DNA of 64,000 nucleotides from Hydrogenibacillus sp. (GTDB taxonomy: Bacteria; Bacillota; Bacilli; Thermicanales; DSM-22653). Positions 9,302 through 18,401 of this stretch are shown one piece after another. The notes under the pieces are model-generated. The model was not told where the DNA came from. It worked only from the letters and a program-made list of their open reading frames with translations, and made no database searches. The position numbers and the translations under genes were made by a program. Each line of letters starts with the position of its first letter. The stretch's first letter is position 1. Location: positions 62,001-126,000 of the forward strand of contig JADBKT010000001.1 of the NCBI GenBank assembly GCA_014896255.1, given 5' to 3'.

Positions 9302-9876
9302 GCTTCGGCACCTCCGTCCGCGGCAATCTCCTCCACGACGATCCGGTCGTTCGTGTAGACGCAGATGTCGGCGGCGATTTTTAAGGCCGTCAGAGCGATT
9401 TCCCGGGCCGAAAGGTGCGGCGCATGCCGGATGAGCGCCCGCCCGGCGGCCAGCGCATACGCGCCGCCGGAGCCGATGGCGGCGAGCCCATCGTCCGGTT
9501 CGATCACTTCACCGCTGCCGGAGAGGAGGAACAGCTGTTCACGGTTCATGACGACGAGCATCGCTTCCAGACGCCGGAGCATGCGGTCCATGCGCCATTC
9601 TTTGGCCAGCTCGACGCTCGCCCGCGCCAGGTTGCCGTGATAGGCCTCGAGTTTGCCTTCAAACTTCTCAAAGAGCGTGAACGCATCGGCGACGCCGCCG
9701 GCAAAACCGGCGACGACTTCGCCGCGGTACAGCCGACGGACTTTTTTGGCCGTCTGTTTCATGATCATCGCGTTGCCGAAGGTGACCTGCCCGTCTCCGG
9801 CCATCGCCGCCGCGCCGCGATGTCGGACGGCGAAAATCGTCGTCGCCTGAAACGCGGATCGGTGTTCGTTCGTCAT
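9298..9876 (-). CDS. hslV: ATP-dependent protease peptidase subunit HslV (ClpQ)
   Basis: Proteasome-like N-terminal nucleophile peptidase; 192 aa. The catalytic region is [11 protein letters not shown] at residues 11-21, with GDGQVTFG downstream. As in other Bacillales a short leader precedes the conserved TT; which residue is the mature nucleophile cannot be decided by eye. [14 protein letters not shown] near residue 145 is also characteristic. GAGGG lies 5 nt before ATG. Four-bp overlaps with xerC and hslU suggest coupled translation. Confidence 0.95.
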   Translation of the reverse strand: MTNEHRSAFQATTIFAVRHRGAAAMAGDGQVTFGNAMIMKQTAKKVRRLYRGEVVAGFAGGVADAFTLFEKFEGKLEAYHGNLARASVELAKEWRMDRMLRRLEAMLVVMNREQLFLLSGSGEVIEPDDGLAAIGSGGAYALAAGRALIRHAPHLSAREIALTALKIAADICVYTNDRIVVEEIAADGGAEA

Positions 9877-10817
9877 GGTGTCCCTCGCTTGTCGTCGGTC
9901 TCGGGTGAAGCTTTGCGCGCACGCGGGTGATGGGCCAGGTAGGCTTCGCGCAACCGTTTTTGCGAGACGTGGGTGTAGATCTGGGTTGTAGAAAGATTCA
10001 CATGCCCGAGCATTTCCTGAACAACGCGGATATCTGCGCCGCCGTCGAGGAGATGGGTGGCAAAGCTGTGGCGCAAGGTATGGGGCGTGGCCTTCAAGGA
10101 GATCCCGGAAAGAAGGCGTGCGCGCGCGATCCGCCTGCGCACGCTGCGGTCGGTCAGCGGCCCGCCGCGAGCGTTCACGAAGACGTACGGATGGGCTTCC
10201 GGCGCCTTCACCATGAATGCCGGACGGGCCTCGGCGAGGTAACGCCGGAGGGCTGCATGCGCCGCGCGCCCGAAAGGAACGATGCGCGTCCGTCCGCCTT
10301 TTCCGGTGACGGTGACGAGACCCTGGCTGAAGTCGAGGTCGGAGAGCTTAAGCCCCACCAACTCCCCGACGCGGATGCCGCTCGCATAAAGCAGTTCGAA
10401 CATCGCCCGATCGCGGAGTTCGAGCGGCGTATCCCCGCGCGACGAAGCCTCGAGCAAGGATTCGACTTCCGGGATGTAGAGCGCCTTCGGCAGACGCCGG
10501 GCGCGCTTCGGTGAACGCAGGGCACCGAACGGGTTCATCGTCACCGCCCCTTCGCGCAACAAAAAATGAAAAAAGGCGCGCAGGGCTGAAAGCCGACGGG
10601 CCACCGACCGCGGCGCATAACCGGCGCGGAGGAGATCGGCGACATAGCGCCGCGCGTGATCGACGGTCACCGCCTCCCAGCCGAGGATGCCTTGCGCCGC
10701 GAGCGCGCGCGCGCAATCGCGAATGTCGCGGGCGTACGCCTCGATCGTGTGCGCCGAGGCCCCCCGTTCCGCGGACAACATGCGCAAAAAGGAAAGCAGC
10801 GCTTTTTCCATCCCCAT
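9873..10817 (-). CDS. xerC: Tyrosine recombinase XerC (CodV)
   Basis: Site-specific recombinase for chromosome dimer resolution at dif. 314 aa: an N-terminal SAM-like core-binding domain (residues 1-90) and a C-terminal catalytic domain with the Arg in ASGIRVGEL, the [12 protein letters not shown] box, [15 protein letters not shown] with the catalytic Tyr, all intact. It lies in the same place as codV in B. subtilis, but trmFO, which sits between topA and codV there, is missing. ATG 10817 and an in-frame ATG at 10811 are both possible. Confidence 0.93.
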   Translation of the reverse strand: MGMEKALLSFLRMLSAERGASAHTIEAYARDIRDCARALAAQGILGWEAVTVDHARRYVADLLRAGYAPRSVARRLSALRAFFHFLLREGAVTMNPFGALRSPKRARRLPKALYIPEVESLLEASSRGDTPLELRDRAMFELLYASGIRVGELVGLKLSDLDFSQGLVTVTGKGGRTRIVPFGRAAHAALRRYLAEARPAFMVKAPEAHPYVFVNARGGPLTDRSVRRRIARARLLSGISLKATPHTLRHSFATHLLDGGADIRVVQEMLGHVNLSTTQIYTHVSQKRLREAYLAHHPRARKASPETDDKRGTP

Positions 10818-10836
10818 TCACCCTTCCGGCGCCTTC

Positions 10837-10865
10837 ATCTTATCATGTCCGCCGGAAAAGCGCAA
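10837..10865 (-). promoter_or_regulatory. SigmaA-type promoter for xerC-hslV-hslU-codY
   Basis: TTGCGC (10860-10865) and TAAGAT (10837-10842) with a 17-bp spacer, about 20 bp upstream of xerC on the minus strand. Confidence 0.6.
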
Positions 10866-10898
10866 GGAAATTGTGCCGGGTTCGGATATAATTCAGAA

Positions 10899-13214
10899 TT
10901 ACCGTTCGCGACCGCTCGAGCCGAAGCGGATGAATTCGGCGTTTTCCCGCGGTTCGACTTCTTCCGCCGCCAGGCTCCGCCCCTCATCATGCGCCGGTCC
11001 GTTTTTCGCCCCGGTTGACGCCGCTTCGAGTTGGACGTCGAGATCGGCGACGATGCGCATCGCCGGGGTCAATGCCGCATCGCCCAGCGTCCGGCGGGAA
11101 AAGCGCGCGCCGCATTGCGTACAGACGGCCGTTTCCTGCCCTCGACGGCCCTTGGCCACGAGCAGCCCGCCGCAGTCGGGACAGGACACCGAAAGCGGAC
11201 GATCCCAGATCGTAAATTCGCATTCTGGGTAACGGCTGCAGCCGTAAAAAATGCGCCCGCGTTTCGTACGCCGTTCGACGAGCTCGCCTTTTCCGCAGCT
11301 CGGGCAGCGCACGCCGGTGGAGAGGATGAGCGGCTTCGTGTTCTTGCATTCCGGAAAACCGGAACAGGCGAGAAATTTCCCGTATCGGCCGGTCTTGATC
11401 ACCATCGGCCGGCCGCAGACGACGCACGAAACGCCGGCATACTCCGGCTCGAGCGTGACTTTTTCCATTTCCGCTTCGGCCGCCGACAGGCGCGCGCTGA
11501 ACGGCCCATAAAAATTTCTGAGGAGCGTTCGCCAATCTTCGGCGCCTTCTTCGATGCGGTCCAGGTCCGCTTCCATCTTGGCGGTAAAGGAGACGTCGAT
11601 GATCTCCGGAAAATAGGCCTCCAAAAGCTCCGTCACGATCCGTCCGAGCTCCGTCGGATGAAAACGGCGCTCTTCGAGCACGACGTAACCGCGCTTTTGG
11701 ATCGTCTCCAACGTCGGGGCATACGTCGACGGTCGGCCGATGCCGAGTTCCTCCATCGCCTTGACCAGCTGCGCTTCGCTGTAGCGAGGCGGCGGCTGGG
11801 TAAAATGTTGGCGCGGATCGAAGCGCAAAAGCGTCAGGCGATCGCCGACCTGAAGCGGGGGCAGGCGGCGCAGCTCGGAAAAATCGTCGTCATCGTCGTC
11901 CTTTGCGGCATCGCCGCCGCTTGTTTTGCGGTCTTTGTCCTTCAGCGCTTCCCCTTCCGCGTACACGCGCAAGTATCCGTCGAATTTGATCACCGAGCCG
12001 CGGGCCCGAAAGCGGGCGTCGCGCGCGCCGATCACCGCCGTCGTCGTGTCGTACACCGCCGCGCTCATCTGGCTGGCCACGAAACGCTCCCAGATGAGCT
12101 TATACAGCCGGTACTGATCGCGGCTCAAGTACGGTTTGACCGCTTCCGGCGTGCGGTAGACGGACGTCGGTCGGATGGCTTCGTGGGCGTCCTGGGCGCC
12201 GGCGCGGACCTTGCGCGTCGGCGCGGAAGCCGGCATGTACGCCTGTCCGAACGTCTCCCCGATATAGCGCCGCGCTTCGTCCTGCGCCGTCTCCGCGACG
12301 CGGACGGAATCGGTGCGCATGTAGGTGATGAGACCGACGTTCCCCTCCGGGCCGAGGGCGAGCCCCTCGTACAGTTCCTGCGCCACGCGCATCGTGCGGG
12401 AGGCCCGGAAAGCGAGCTTCGCCGCCGCTTCCTGCTGCAGCGTGCTCGTCGTAAACGGCGCCGGCGCCCGGCGTCGGCGCTCCCGGCGGTGGACTTCCAA
12501 CACCGTAAACGCCGCGCCCGCGACGTGCTCGAGGAGCGCCCGGACGTCCGCCTCGTTCTTGAGCGGCGTCTTCTCGTCGCCATAGCCGTAGAACGCGGCG
12601 ATGAGCGATCCTTCCGGCGCGTTCAGATGCGCGTCGACCGTCCAGTATTCTTCCGGGACAAAGGCGTTGATCTCGTTCTCGCGGTCGATGATCAACTTCA
12701 CCGCGACGGATTGAACGCGGCCCGCGGACAGCCCTTTTTTGACCTTTTTCCAAAGCAGCGGGCTGATCTTGTAGCCGACCAGGCGGTCCAAAATGCGCCG
12801 CGCCTGCTGGGCATCGACCAGCGCCATGTTGATCCGGCGCGGTTGTTCGAATGATTGTTTGATCGCCCGTTCGGTGATCTCGTGGAAGACGACGCGAATC
12901 GGCGCTTCGGGGTCGAGTTCGAGATATTGGGCCAGATGCCAGGCGATCGCTTCTCCCTCGCGGTCGGGGTCGGCGGCGAGGTAGACGCGAGAGGCCTTTT
13001 TCGTCGCCTCTTTGAGCTTCTTCAGCACTTCCCCCTTGCCGCGGATGGTGATGTATTTCGGAACGAACCCCGCTTCGATGTCCACGCCGAGCTGGCTTTT
13101 GGGCAGATCGCGGATGTGTCCCATCGAGGCGAGGACACGGTATTTTCGCCCGAGAACCTTGGCGATCGTTTTCGCTTTTGCGGGAGATTCCACGATGACG
13201 ACAGCCTCAGACAA
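10899..13214 (-). CDS. topA: DNA topoisomerase I
   Basis: Type IA topoisomerase relaxing negative supercoils. With the TTG start at 13214 it is 771 aa. The Toprim domain opens with VVIVESPAKAKTI and has the acidic ADPDREGEA motif; the active-site Tyr is in LITYMRTDS (near residue 295). The C-terminus carries three Cys4 zinc ribbons (CVVCG...CSGFPEC, CPSCG...CSRYPEC, CPDCG...CTQCG). TTG is preferred since GGGGGAG lies 5-6 nt upstream; an ATG at 13259 would add 15 unusual residues. Confidence 0.96.
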   Translation of the reverse strand: MSEAVVIVESPAKAKTIAKVLGRKYRVLASMGHIRDLPKSQLGVDIEAGFVPKYITIRGKGEVLKKLKEATKKASRVYLAADPDREGEAIAWHLAQYLELDPEAPIRVVFHEITERAIKQSFEQPRRINMALVDAQQARRILDRLVGYKISPLLWKKVKKGLSAGRVQSVAVKLIIDRENEINAFVPEEYWTVDAHLNAPEGSLIAAFYGYGDEKTPLKNEADVRALLEHVAGAAFTVLEVHRRERRRRAPAPFTTSTLQQEAAAKLAFRASRTMRVAQELYEGLALGPEGNVGLITYMRTDSVRVAETAQDEARRYIGETFGQAYMPASAPTRKVRAGAQDAHEAIRPTSVYRTPEAVKPYLSRDQYRLYKLIWERFVASQMSAAVYDTTTAVIGARDARFRARGSVIKFDGYLRVYAEGEALKDKDRKTSGGDAAKDDDDDDFSELRRLPPLQVGDRLTLLRFDPRQHFTQPPPRYSEAQLVKAMEELGIGRPSTYAPTLETIQKRGYVVLEERRFHPTELGRIVTELLEAYFPEIIDVSFTAKMEADLDRIEEGAEDWRTLLRNFYGPFSARLSAAEAEMEKVTLEPEYAGVSCVVCGRPMVIKTGRYGKFLACSGFPECKNTKPLILSTGVRCPSCGKGELVERRTKRGRIFYGCSRYPECEFTIWDRPLSVSCPDCGGLLVAKGRRGQETAVCTQCGARFSRRTLGDAALTPAMRIVADLDVQLEAASTGAKNGPAHDEGRSLAAEEVEPRENAEFIRFGSSGRER

Positions 13215-13279
13215 GGTTGCTCCCCCTTTATCGGCGAGGCGCCTTTTGCATGGTTGCATCGCTTGAAAAGTTTAGCCTT

Positions 13280-13309
13280 ATTATGTTCGCGCCAAACGCC
13301 GTTTGTCAA
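13280..13309 (-). promoter_or_regulatory. SigmaA-type promoter for topA
   Basis: A perfect TTGACA (13304-13309) and CATAAT (13280-13285) with an 18-bp spacer on the minus strand; the -35 overlaps the 3' end of dprA. Confidence 0.65.
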
Positions 13310-14511
13310 TCGCCACGCACGTACCGTCCGCCCGGAAGACGCCGCAGATGCCCGGCGAGCTCCAAGCGGGTCAGGGCGGCGAGCACTTTCGGGGCACTTG
13401 CGCCGCTTTGTTCGATGAGCGCATCGAGCGTCACCGGCCGCTCGAGCGCTCGAAGCAGCGCTTGGGACAGCGGGTCGAACTCGAAAGATGCAAACATCTC
13501 CTCTTGCGCGGTGCGCTCTGTTTGCGCCGCATGCCCGCTTTGCGCCGCATGCGCCGTCTGTGCCGCGCCCTTCCTTGGCGTTTCATGCATATGTCGCTTC
13601 GTCTGTCCGTCAAAACGGATGACGAGCTGCCCTTCAACCGGAAGATATTCATCCAGGATGTCCTGCGCCCGCGTCACCAGTTTGGCGCCTTCCTGAATCA
13701 AGCGATGGGGCCCGTCGCTTTTCGGTGAAAAAATCGGCCCGGGAACGGCGAACACGTCCCGCCCCTGTTCCAGCGCCCACGCCGCGGTGATGAGGGCGCC
13801 GCTTTTTCCGTGCCCCTCGACGACCACCACGCCTCGGGAAAGACCGCTGACGATGCGGTTGCGTTCCGGAAAATACGCCCGATTCGGCCGTTCGTCAGGC
13901 GGATATTCGCTTAAAATGAGGCCTTGCTCGGCGATCGCCCGAAAAAGCGCTTCGTTGGCCTTCGGATAGACGTGGTAAAGCCCGCCGCCCAGGACGGCGA
14001 TCGTCGACCCGGGGCCGGTCAACGCGGCGCGATGGGCGGCGGCATCGATGCCGAGCGCAAGTCCGCTCACGACCGTCCAGCCGGCGACGGACAACGCTCG
14101 GGCCAACGCGTCTGCGGCGCGAATCCCGTAGGCGCTCGGCGCGCGCGTGCCGACCAGGGCGACGGCCGGCCGTGCGAGAAGTTCCGGACGTCCCAGGGCA
14201 TAGAGCACCGCCGGCGGGTCGGGGATCTCCGCGAGATGCGCCGGATAGGAGGCCGATTTCCACGATATGACGTCGATGCCGTCTTCGGACAACCGTTCCG
14301 CCGCGCGCGCCACGGCATCGCGACGAACGGTCTTTCGCACTCGGTGCGCGACCTCGGCGTCGCGAAGGTAGGCGGTGAGGTCGATCTCTCCGTCCAAAAG
14401 CGCCTCCAGCCGCCCGGATAGCGCCTCAAGCAGCGCGCGCAGCGTACGCCGGCCGATGCCCGGCACGCGAGCGAGCATCCAGAGCAGGCCGGATCTCAGA
14501 TCCTGCTGCAT
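13306..14511 (-). CDS. dprA: DNA processing protein DprA (Smf)
   Basis: Loads RecA on incoming single-stranded DNA in transformation. 401 aa: an N-terminal helix-hairpin-helix-like/SAM part (RVPGIGRRTLRALLEAL), the central Rossmann-like DprA domain with VGTRAPSAYG and SGLALGIDAAAHRAAL, and a C-terminal winged helix (about residues 330-395). It lies between sucD and topA as smf does in B. subtilis. Residues about 310-330 form a Gln/Thr/Ala/His-rich linker, a small repeat of AAQ(T/S). Confidence 0.94.
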   Translation of the reverse strand: MQQDLRSGLLWMLARVPGIGRRTLRALLEALSGRLEALLDGEIDLTAYLRDAEVAHRVRKTVRRDAVARAAERLSEDGIDVISWKSASYPAHLAEIPDPPAVLYALGRPELLARPAVALVGTRAPSAYGIRAADALARALSVAGWTVVSGLALGIDAAAHRAALTGPGSTIAVLGGGLYHVYPKANEALFRAIAEQGLILSEYPPDERPNRAYFPERNRIVSGLSRGVVVVEGHGKSGALITAAWALEQGRDVFAVPGPIFSPKSDGPHRLIQEGAKLVTRAQDILDEYLPVEGQLVIRFDGQTKRHMHETPRKGAAQTAHAAQSGHAAQTERTAQEEMFASFEFDPLSQALLRALERPVTLDALIEQSGASAPKVLAALTRLELAGHLRRLPGGRYVRGD

Positions 14512-14577
14512 GATGATCGATCCCTCCGTTCGATGACCGTTTTCGACATCCGACGGAAAATTCCTTCATCGCCGATC

Positions 14578-14605
14578 AAAAAAACGCCGCCGGCAAAACG
14601 GCGGC
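14578..14605 (-). terminator. Terminator of the sucCD operon
   Basis: A 7-bp perfect stem (GCCGCCG / CGGCGGC, loop of 6) followed by GTTTTTTTG on the minus strand, 30 bp after the sucD stop. Confidence 0.9.
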
Positions 14606-14634
14606 AATGAAATCTTCGATTGGACGCACGACCT

Positions 14635-15534
14635 TCAGCCGATGACGCGCTCAAGCAAGCCCCGCGCTTTGAGCGCCTGAACGAGCGTCTCGCCGATTTC
14701 GGCCGGCGATTTGGCCACCGGGATGCCGGCCGCCTCGAAAGCCGCGATCTTGTCCTTGGCCGTGCCCGTACCGCCGGAGATGATCGCCCCGGCGTGGCCC
14801 ATGCGCTTGCCCGGCGGCGCCGTCTGCCCGCCGATGAAGGCGACGACCGGCTTCGTCATGTGCGCCTTGATCCAGGCGGCCGCTTCTTCCTCCGCCGTAC
14901 CGCCGATCTCCCCGATCAAGACGACGGCTTCGGTGAGCGGATCGGCTTCAAACATCTGCAGCACATCGATGAACTCGGTGCCTTTCACCGGGTCGCCGCC
15001 GATGCCGACCGCCGTCGACTGCCCGATGCCGCGCGACGAAAGCTGATGGACCGCCTCGTAAGTGAGCGTTCCGGAGCGGGAGACGATGCCCACTTTGCCG
15101 GGCTTGTGGATATACCCCGGCATGATGCCGAGCTTCGTCTCGCCCGGCGTGATCACGCCCGGGCAGTTCGGCCCGATGAGGCGCGTGGGTTTGCCTTCCA
15201 TGAACCGCTTGACCTTGACCATGTCGAGCACGGGGATGCCTTCGGTGATCGTGACGATGAGCCGCACCCCGGCGTCGACGGCCTCCATGATGGCGTCCGC
15301 GGCAAACGCCGGCGGGACGTAGATGATCGACGCGTCGGCGCCGGTCTTTTGAACGGCTTCCGCCACCGTGTCGAACACCGGCACGCCGAGCACCGCGCTG
15401 CCGCCCTTGCCCGGCGTCACGCCGGCGACGATGTTCGTCCCGTACTCCAACATCTGACCGGTGTGAAAACGCCCGGCGTCGCCGGTAATGCCTTGGACGA
15501 CGACGCGCGTACTTTTGTTGACGAGGATGCTCAC
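14635..15534 (-). CDS. sucD: Succinyl-CoA synthetase alpha subunit
   Basis: Forms the phosphorylated-His half of succinyl-CoA synthetase in the TCA cycle. GTG at 15534 overlaps the sucC stop (GTGA) and has AAGGGGGG upstream; it gives 299 aa, the family length. The N-terminal CoA-binding fold shows [13 protein letters not shown], the active His lies in [11 protein letters not shown] (near residue 245), and [12 protein letters not shown] is present. Confidence 0.97.
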   Translation of the reverse strand: MSILVNKSTRVVVQGITGDAGRFHTGQMLEYGTNIVAGVTPGKGGSAVLGVPVFDTVAEAVQKTGADASIIYVPPAFAADAIMEAVDAGVRLIVTITEGIPVLDMVKVKRFMEGKPTRLIGPNCPGVITPGETKLGIMPGYIHKPGKVGIVSRSGTLTYEAVHQLSSRGIGQSTAVGIGGDPVKGTEFIDVLQMFEADPLTEAVVLIGEIGGTAEEEAAAWIKAHMTKPVVAFIGGQTAPPGKRMGHAGAIISGGTGTAKDKIAAFEAAGIPVAKSPAEIGETLVQALKARGLLERVIG

Positions 15535-16709
15535 GCCTCGTTCCCCCCTTCGCCGACGAGGGCGACGATCTTTTCTGCCCCGTCGGCCATCGAATCGGCG
15601 GAGACGATGCTCAAGCCGGAGCGATCCAAGATCTCCTTCCCGAGCTCGACGTTCGTCCCCTCGAGGCGCACGACGAGCGGCCGGTCGAGGCCGACTTCGC
15701 GCGCAGCGGCGACGATGCCTTCGGCGATGACGTCGCACTTCATGATCCCGCCGAAAATGTTGACGAAGATGCCCTTCACTTGCGGGTCGGCGAGAATGAT
15801 TTTGAAGGCCGCCGTCACCTTCTCCTTCGAGGCGCCGCCGCCGACGTCGAGGAAGTTGGCCGGCCGTCCGCCGTAAAACTGGATGATGTCCATCGTCGCC
15901 ATGGCCAGCCCCGCCCCGTTCACCATGCAGCCGATGTTGCCGTCTAAGGCGATGTAGCTTAAGCCGTGTTTGGATGCCTCGACTTCCTTCGGATCTTCTT
16001 CGTCCAGATCGCTGAGCGCCGTGATCTCCGGGTGGCGGAACAAGGCGTTGGCGTCGAAGGCGAACTTCGCGTCGAGGGCGACGATGTCGCCTTCCTTCGT
16101 CACGACCAGGGGGTTGATCTCCGCGAGCGACGCGTCTTTCTCCACAAACGCCCGGTAGAGCCCGAGCATGAAGTTCGTCGCCTTGTTCACCAGCGATTTC
16201 GGAATGCCGATGGCGTAAGCGAGCTGGCGCGCCTGATACGGCATCATCCCCGTCGCCGGGTCGATCGTCGCCTTGACGATCTTCTCCGGCGTCTTCGCCG
16301 CCACCTCTTCGATTTCCACGCCGCCTTCCGACGAGGCCATCATGACGACGCGGCCGGATCCGCGATCGACGACGACACCTATGTAGTACTCCCGGTCGAT
16401 GTTCGTCCCTTCTTCGATGAGGAGCCTTCTGACCACTTTGCCCGCCGGAGTGGTCTGATGCGTCACCAAGGTCTTGCCGAGCAACGTTTCGGCATGGGCG
16501 CGCACTTCATCGATGCTCCGGGCGAGCTTGACGCCGCCGGCCTTGCCGCGCCCGCCGGCGTGGATCTGCGCTTTGACGACCCACAGCGGCCCGCCGAGCG
16601 CCTCCGCCGCCCGAACCGCTTCCTCCACCGTGAAAGCCACCCGGCCGCGGGGGACGGGCACGCCGAATTCCGCAAGCAAGGCTTTGCCTTGATATTCGTG
16701 GATGTTCAT
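15531..16709 (-). CDS. sucC: Succinyl-CoA synthetase beta subunit
   Basis: ATP-grasp subunit that binds nucleotide and succinate. ATG 16709 gives 392 aa and begins [12 protein letters not shown], the classic N-terminus. [18 protein letters not shown] is the ATP-grasp loop and [18 protein letters not shown] a conserved C-domain segment. The frame is open upstream but without homology. Operon with sucD through a 4-bp overlap. Confidence 0.97.
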   Translation of the reverse strand: MNIHEYQGKALLAEFGVPVPRGRVAFTVEEAVRAAEALGGPLWVVKAQIHAGGRGKAGGVKLARSIDEVRAHAETLLGKTLVTHQTTPAGKVVRRLLIEEGTNIDREYYIGVVVDRGSGRVVMMASSEGGVEIEEVAAKTPEKIVKATIDPATGMMPYQARQLAYAIGIPKSLVNKATNFMLGLYRAFVEKDASLAEINPLVVTKEGDIVALDAKFAFDANALFRHPEITALSDLDEEDPKEVEASKHGLSYIALDGNIGCMVNGAGLAMATMDIIQFYGGRPANFLDVGGGASKEKVTAAFKIILADPQVKGIFVNIFGGIMKCDVIAEGIVAAAREVGLDRPLVVRLEGTNVELGKEILDRSGLSIVSADSMADGAEKIVALVGEGGNEA

Positions 16710-16760
16710 CCGAGAGAAGCCTCCTTTTGTCGCCCTCGCGCCATGACGTAAGCAGGGAAG

Positions 16761-16789
16761 GGCCGCAAAGCGCGGCGCGCTTTGCGGCC
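16761..16789 (-). terminator. Strong inverted repeat between tpx and sucC, probable terminator
   Basis: A 13-bp perfect stem (GGCCGCAAAGCGC / GCGCTTTGCGGCC) closes a 3-nt loop, with further GGAAG/CTTCC pairing outside. No T-run follows on either strand, so termination is less sure than the structure. It lies 34 bp after the tpx stop. Confidence 0.55.
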
Positions 16790-16822
16790 TCCCTTCCGCA
16801 TCCGGATCATGTGCGCACGGCC

Positions 16823-17341
16823 TCAAAGCAGCGCGCGCACCGCCTCGAGCGCGGCGTCATAATTCGGGTGCTCGGTCACGTCCGGCACCAGTTCCACGTA
16901 GCGAATCACGTCGTCCCGATCCAGGACGAAGACCGCCCGATGGTCGAGGCCGAATTCCTTGATGTAGACGCCGTACGCTTCGCCGAAGTGGTGATCGTAA
17001 TAGTCCGAAAGCACCGTCACCTGATCGACGCCGGCCGCGCCGCACCAACGGGCCTGCGCCATCGGCAGATCACAGCTTACGGTGATGATCGCCACGTCGT
17101 TCCCGAGCCGCGCCGCTTCCTCGTTGAATCGGCGCGTCTGCGCGTCGCACACCGGCGTGTCCAGACTGGGAACGACGCTGATGAGCTTGATCTTTCCGTC
17201 AAAATCCCGAAGCGTCGTCCGTTCGTCGGAAAACGCGCTCTTCCGCAGGCGAAAATCCGGCGCCCGGTCGCCGACCTTCAATTCCGGGCCGACGAGCGTA
17301 ATCGGCTGGCCCTTAAACGTCACCACGCCATGCCGTTCCAT
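16823..17341 (-). CDS. tpx: Thiol peroxidase Tpx
   Basis: Atypical 2-Cys peroxiredoxin that reduces hydroperoxides using thioredoxin. ATG 17341 with GGGGAAGGTG upstream gives 172 aa. The peroxidatic Cys is at residue 65 ([12 protein letters not shown]) and the resolving Cys at about 100 (ARWCGAAG), matching the family; a third Cys sits at about 90. A longer frame to 17422 is unlikely to be used. Monocistronic with its own promoter. Confidence 0.95.
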   Translation of the reverse strand: MERHGVVTFKGQPITLVGPELKVGDRAPDFRLRKSAFSDERTTLRDFDGKIKLISVVPSLDTPVCDAQTRRFNEEAARLGNDVAIITVSCDLPMAQARWCGAAGVDQVTVLSDYYDHHFGEAYGVYIKEFGLDHRAVFVLDRDDVIRYVELVPDVTEHPNYDAALEAVRALL

Positions 17342-17448
17342 CTTCTCACCTTCCCCTTTCATCCTTGTGTCTTTGTATCGAACGCAGCGAATCGAAAGGC
17401 ATGTGCGCCCATCACCCGACATCGACTTGTAACGCTTTTCACATCGCC

Positions 17449-17478
17449 ATTATACTGTCAAATGCCGACGGATTGCAA
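17449..17478 (-). promoter_or_regulatory. SigmaA-type promoter for tpx
   Basis: TTGCAA (17473-17478) and a perfect TATAAT (17449-17454), spacer 18 bp, about 107 bp upstream of the tpx ATG. The rest of 17342-17673 holds a terminator and no supported gene. Confidence 0.6.
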
Positions 17479-17514
17479 ACCGACGGATATTCCTTCTGAT
17501 CACCTTTCGCGGAC

Positions 17515-17540
17515 AAAAAAACGGCCGAACACGTCGGCCG
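17515..17540 (-). terminator. Terminator downstream of the small gene at 17674-17877
   Basis: A 7-bp stem (CGGCCGA / TCGGCCG, loop of 5) followed by seven T on the minus strand. It ends the transcript entering from the small gene and insulates the tpx promoter. Confidence 0.85.
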
Positions 17541-17673
17541 AAAAGGATTTCAAGTTCCTTTCTGCACTTACATCGACATCTCAAGCCTTCAAGCCCTCTC
17601 TCGCGATCGATTCACTCGATGGCGCTCGCGTCGCGTTCTGCCGATCATCTCCCGATCCGCATCGCGCTCCTGC

Positions 17674-17877
17674 TTACTGAATACGCCCGCGCAAGAAACG
17701 ACGCCGTTTGATCGCTTCCAGGCTTTGCTTCCGCGCCAATGCTTCGAAATCGTCTTCATCCAACGCATCTCCTTCAGAAGCATTGCGATCACGGGCCGTG
17801 AGCCACTCTTTAAATTCCTCGCCGATCACTTGTTTTTGCCAGGCGAGCTGCTCATCCTTTTTATTGTGAAAAATCAT
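17674..17877 (-). CDS. Small charged hypothetical protein (67 aa)
   Basis: Not recognised. The product is soluble, with many Lys, Arg, Glu and Asp, starting MIFHNKKDEQLAWQ and ending in an Arg-rich tail (KRRRFLRGRIQ); no membrane segment or Cys. It is supported as real by GGAGGTGT 7 nt before the ATG, a good upstream promoter and a downstream terminator, which make it a single-gene unit with a leader of about 135 nt. A nucleic-acid or ribosome-associated role would suit the basic tail, but this is a guess. Confidence 0.7.
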   Translation of the reverse strand: MIFHNKKDEQLAWQKQVIGEEFKEWLTARDRNASEGDALDEDDFEALARKQSLEAIKRRRFLRGRIQ

Positions 17878-18019
17878 CGCTTTGACACCTCCATCCTATT
17901 CTTGGAATTGACAATCTGCCGTCTTCGGCGTCGTCAATCAAAGAGAAAATCTCTCATCTCCTCGCCGGATGCTCGGCACTTTCGACGCGGCGCGCATCGC
18001 CCTTTCGGGCTCGCTTTCA

Positions 18020-18048
18020 TTATACCACAAACGATGGGAAATCAATAC
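18020..18048 (-). promoter_or_regulatory. Extended -10 promoter for the 67-aa gene
   Basis: TGGTATAAT (TG-n-TATAAT; -10 at 18020-18025) with a poor -35 (TATTGA) 17 bp upstream. The transcript would have a leader of about 135 nt (17878-18012) with possible hairpins, including ATTGAC...GTCAAT enclosing GCCG...CGGC. Confidence 0.6.
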
Positions 18049-18121
18049 CCCTTTGCAAATTTTCTACCACTTGTCATAAAGATGTCAAAAGGCGGGTTTT
18101 CGCTTGTCTTTCGTCCGCCTT

Positions 18122-18385
18122 TCAAGCTCCGGGCCGACGGGCCGGTTGCATCAACCGATTGAGCAATTGATCGAGCTTTTGGCTGAGCGCGACGATTTCA
18201 GGTTCAGCAAGCTGCATCCCCGCCTCGGAATGCCTTTCGATTTCCCGGCGCACCCGGTCGATTTCTTCCAACAGCCGGGCATCCGCCTCCGAATCGCCGG
18301 ACGAATGCGCTTCGACGATTTGCATGGACGCCAAACACCCTCGCTTCCTTGCTTGTTTTGATCTATACTTCATTTCATTTTCCAT
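18122..18385 (-). CDS. Spo0E-like aspartyl-phosphate phosphatase family peptide
   Basis: Small helical protein (up to 87 aa; 66 aa if the ATG at 18325 is used). The C-terminal part has the family pattern: an Ile/Leu...IDRVRREIERHSEAG helix, then EPEIVALSQKLDQLLNRL, where the S-Q-x-L-D signature marks Spo0E, YisI and YnzD phosphatases that dephosphorylate Spo0A~P and delay sporulation. The start is uncertain because no candidate has a strong SD. Consistent with a sporulating host. Confidence 0.7.
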   Translation of the reverse strand: MENEMKYRSKQARKRGCLASMQIVEAHSSGDSEADARLLEEIDRVRREIERHSEAGMQLAEPEIVALSQKLDQLLNRLMQPARRPGA

Positions 18386-18401
18386 TCATCATGTCCCATT
18401 T

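Noticed and set aside
11031-12854. 607-codon plus-strand frame opposite topA
   Set aside because: Antisense shadow; topA has all its motifs and a good SD, whereas this frame has neither.
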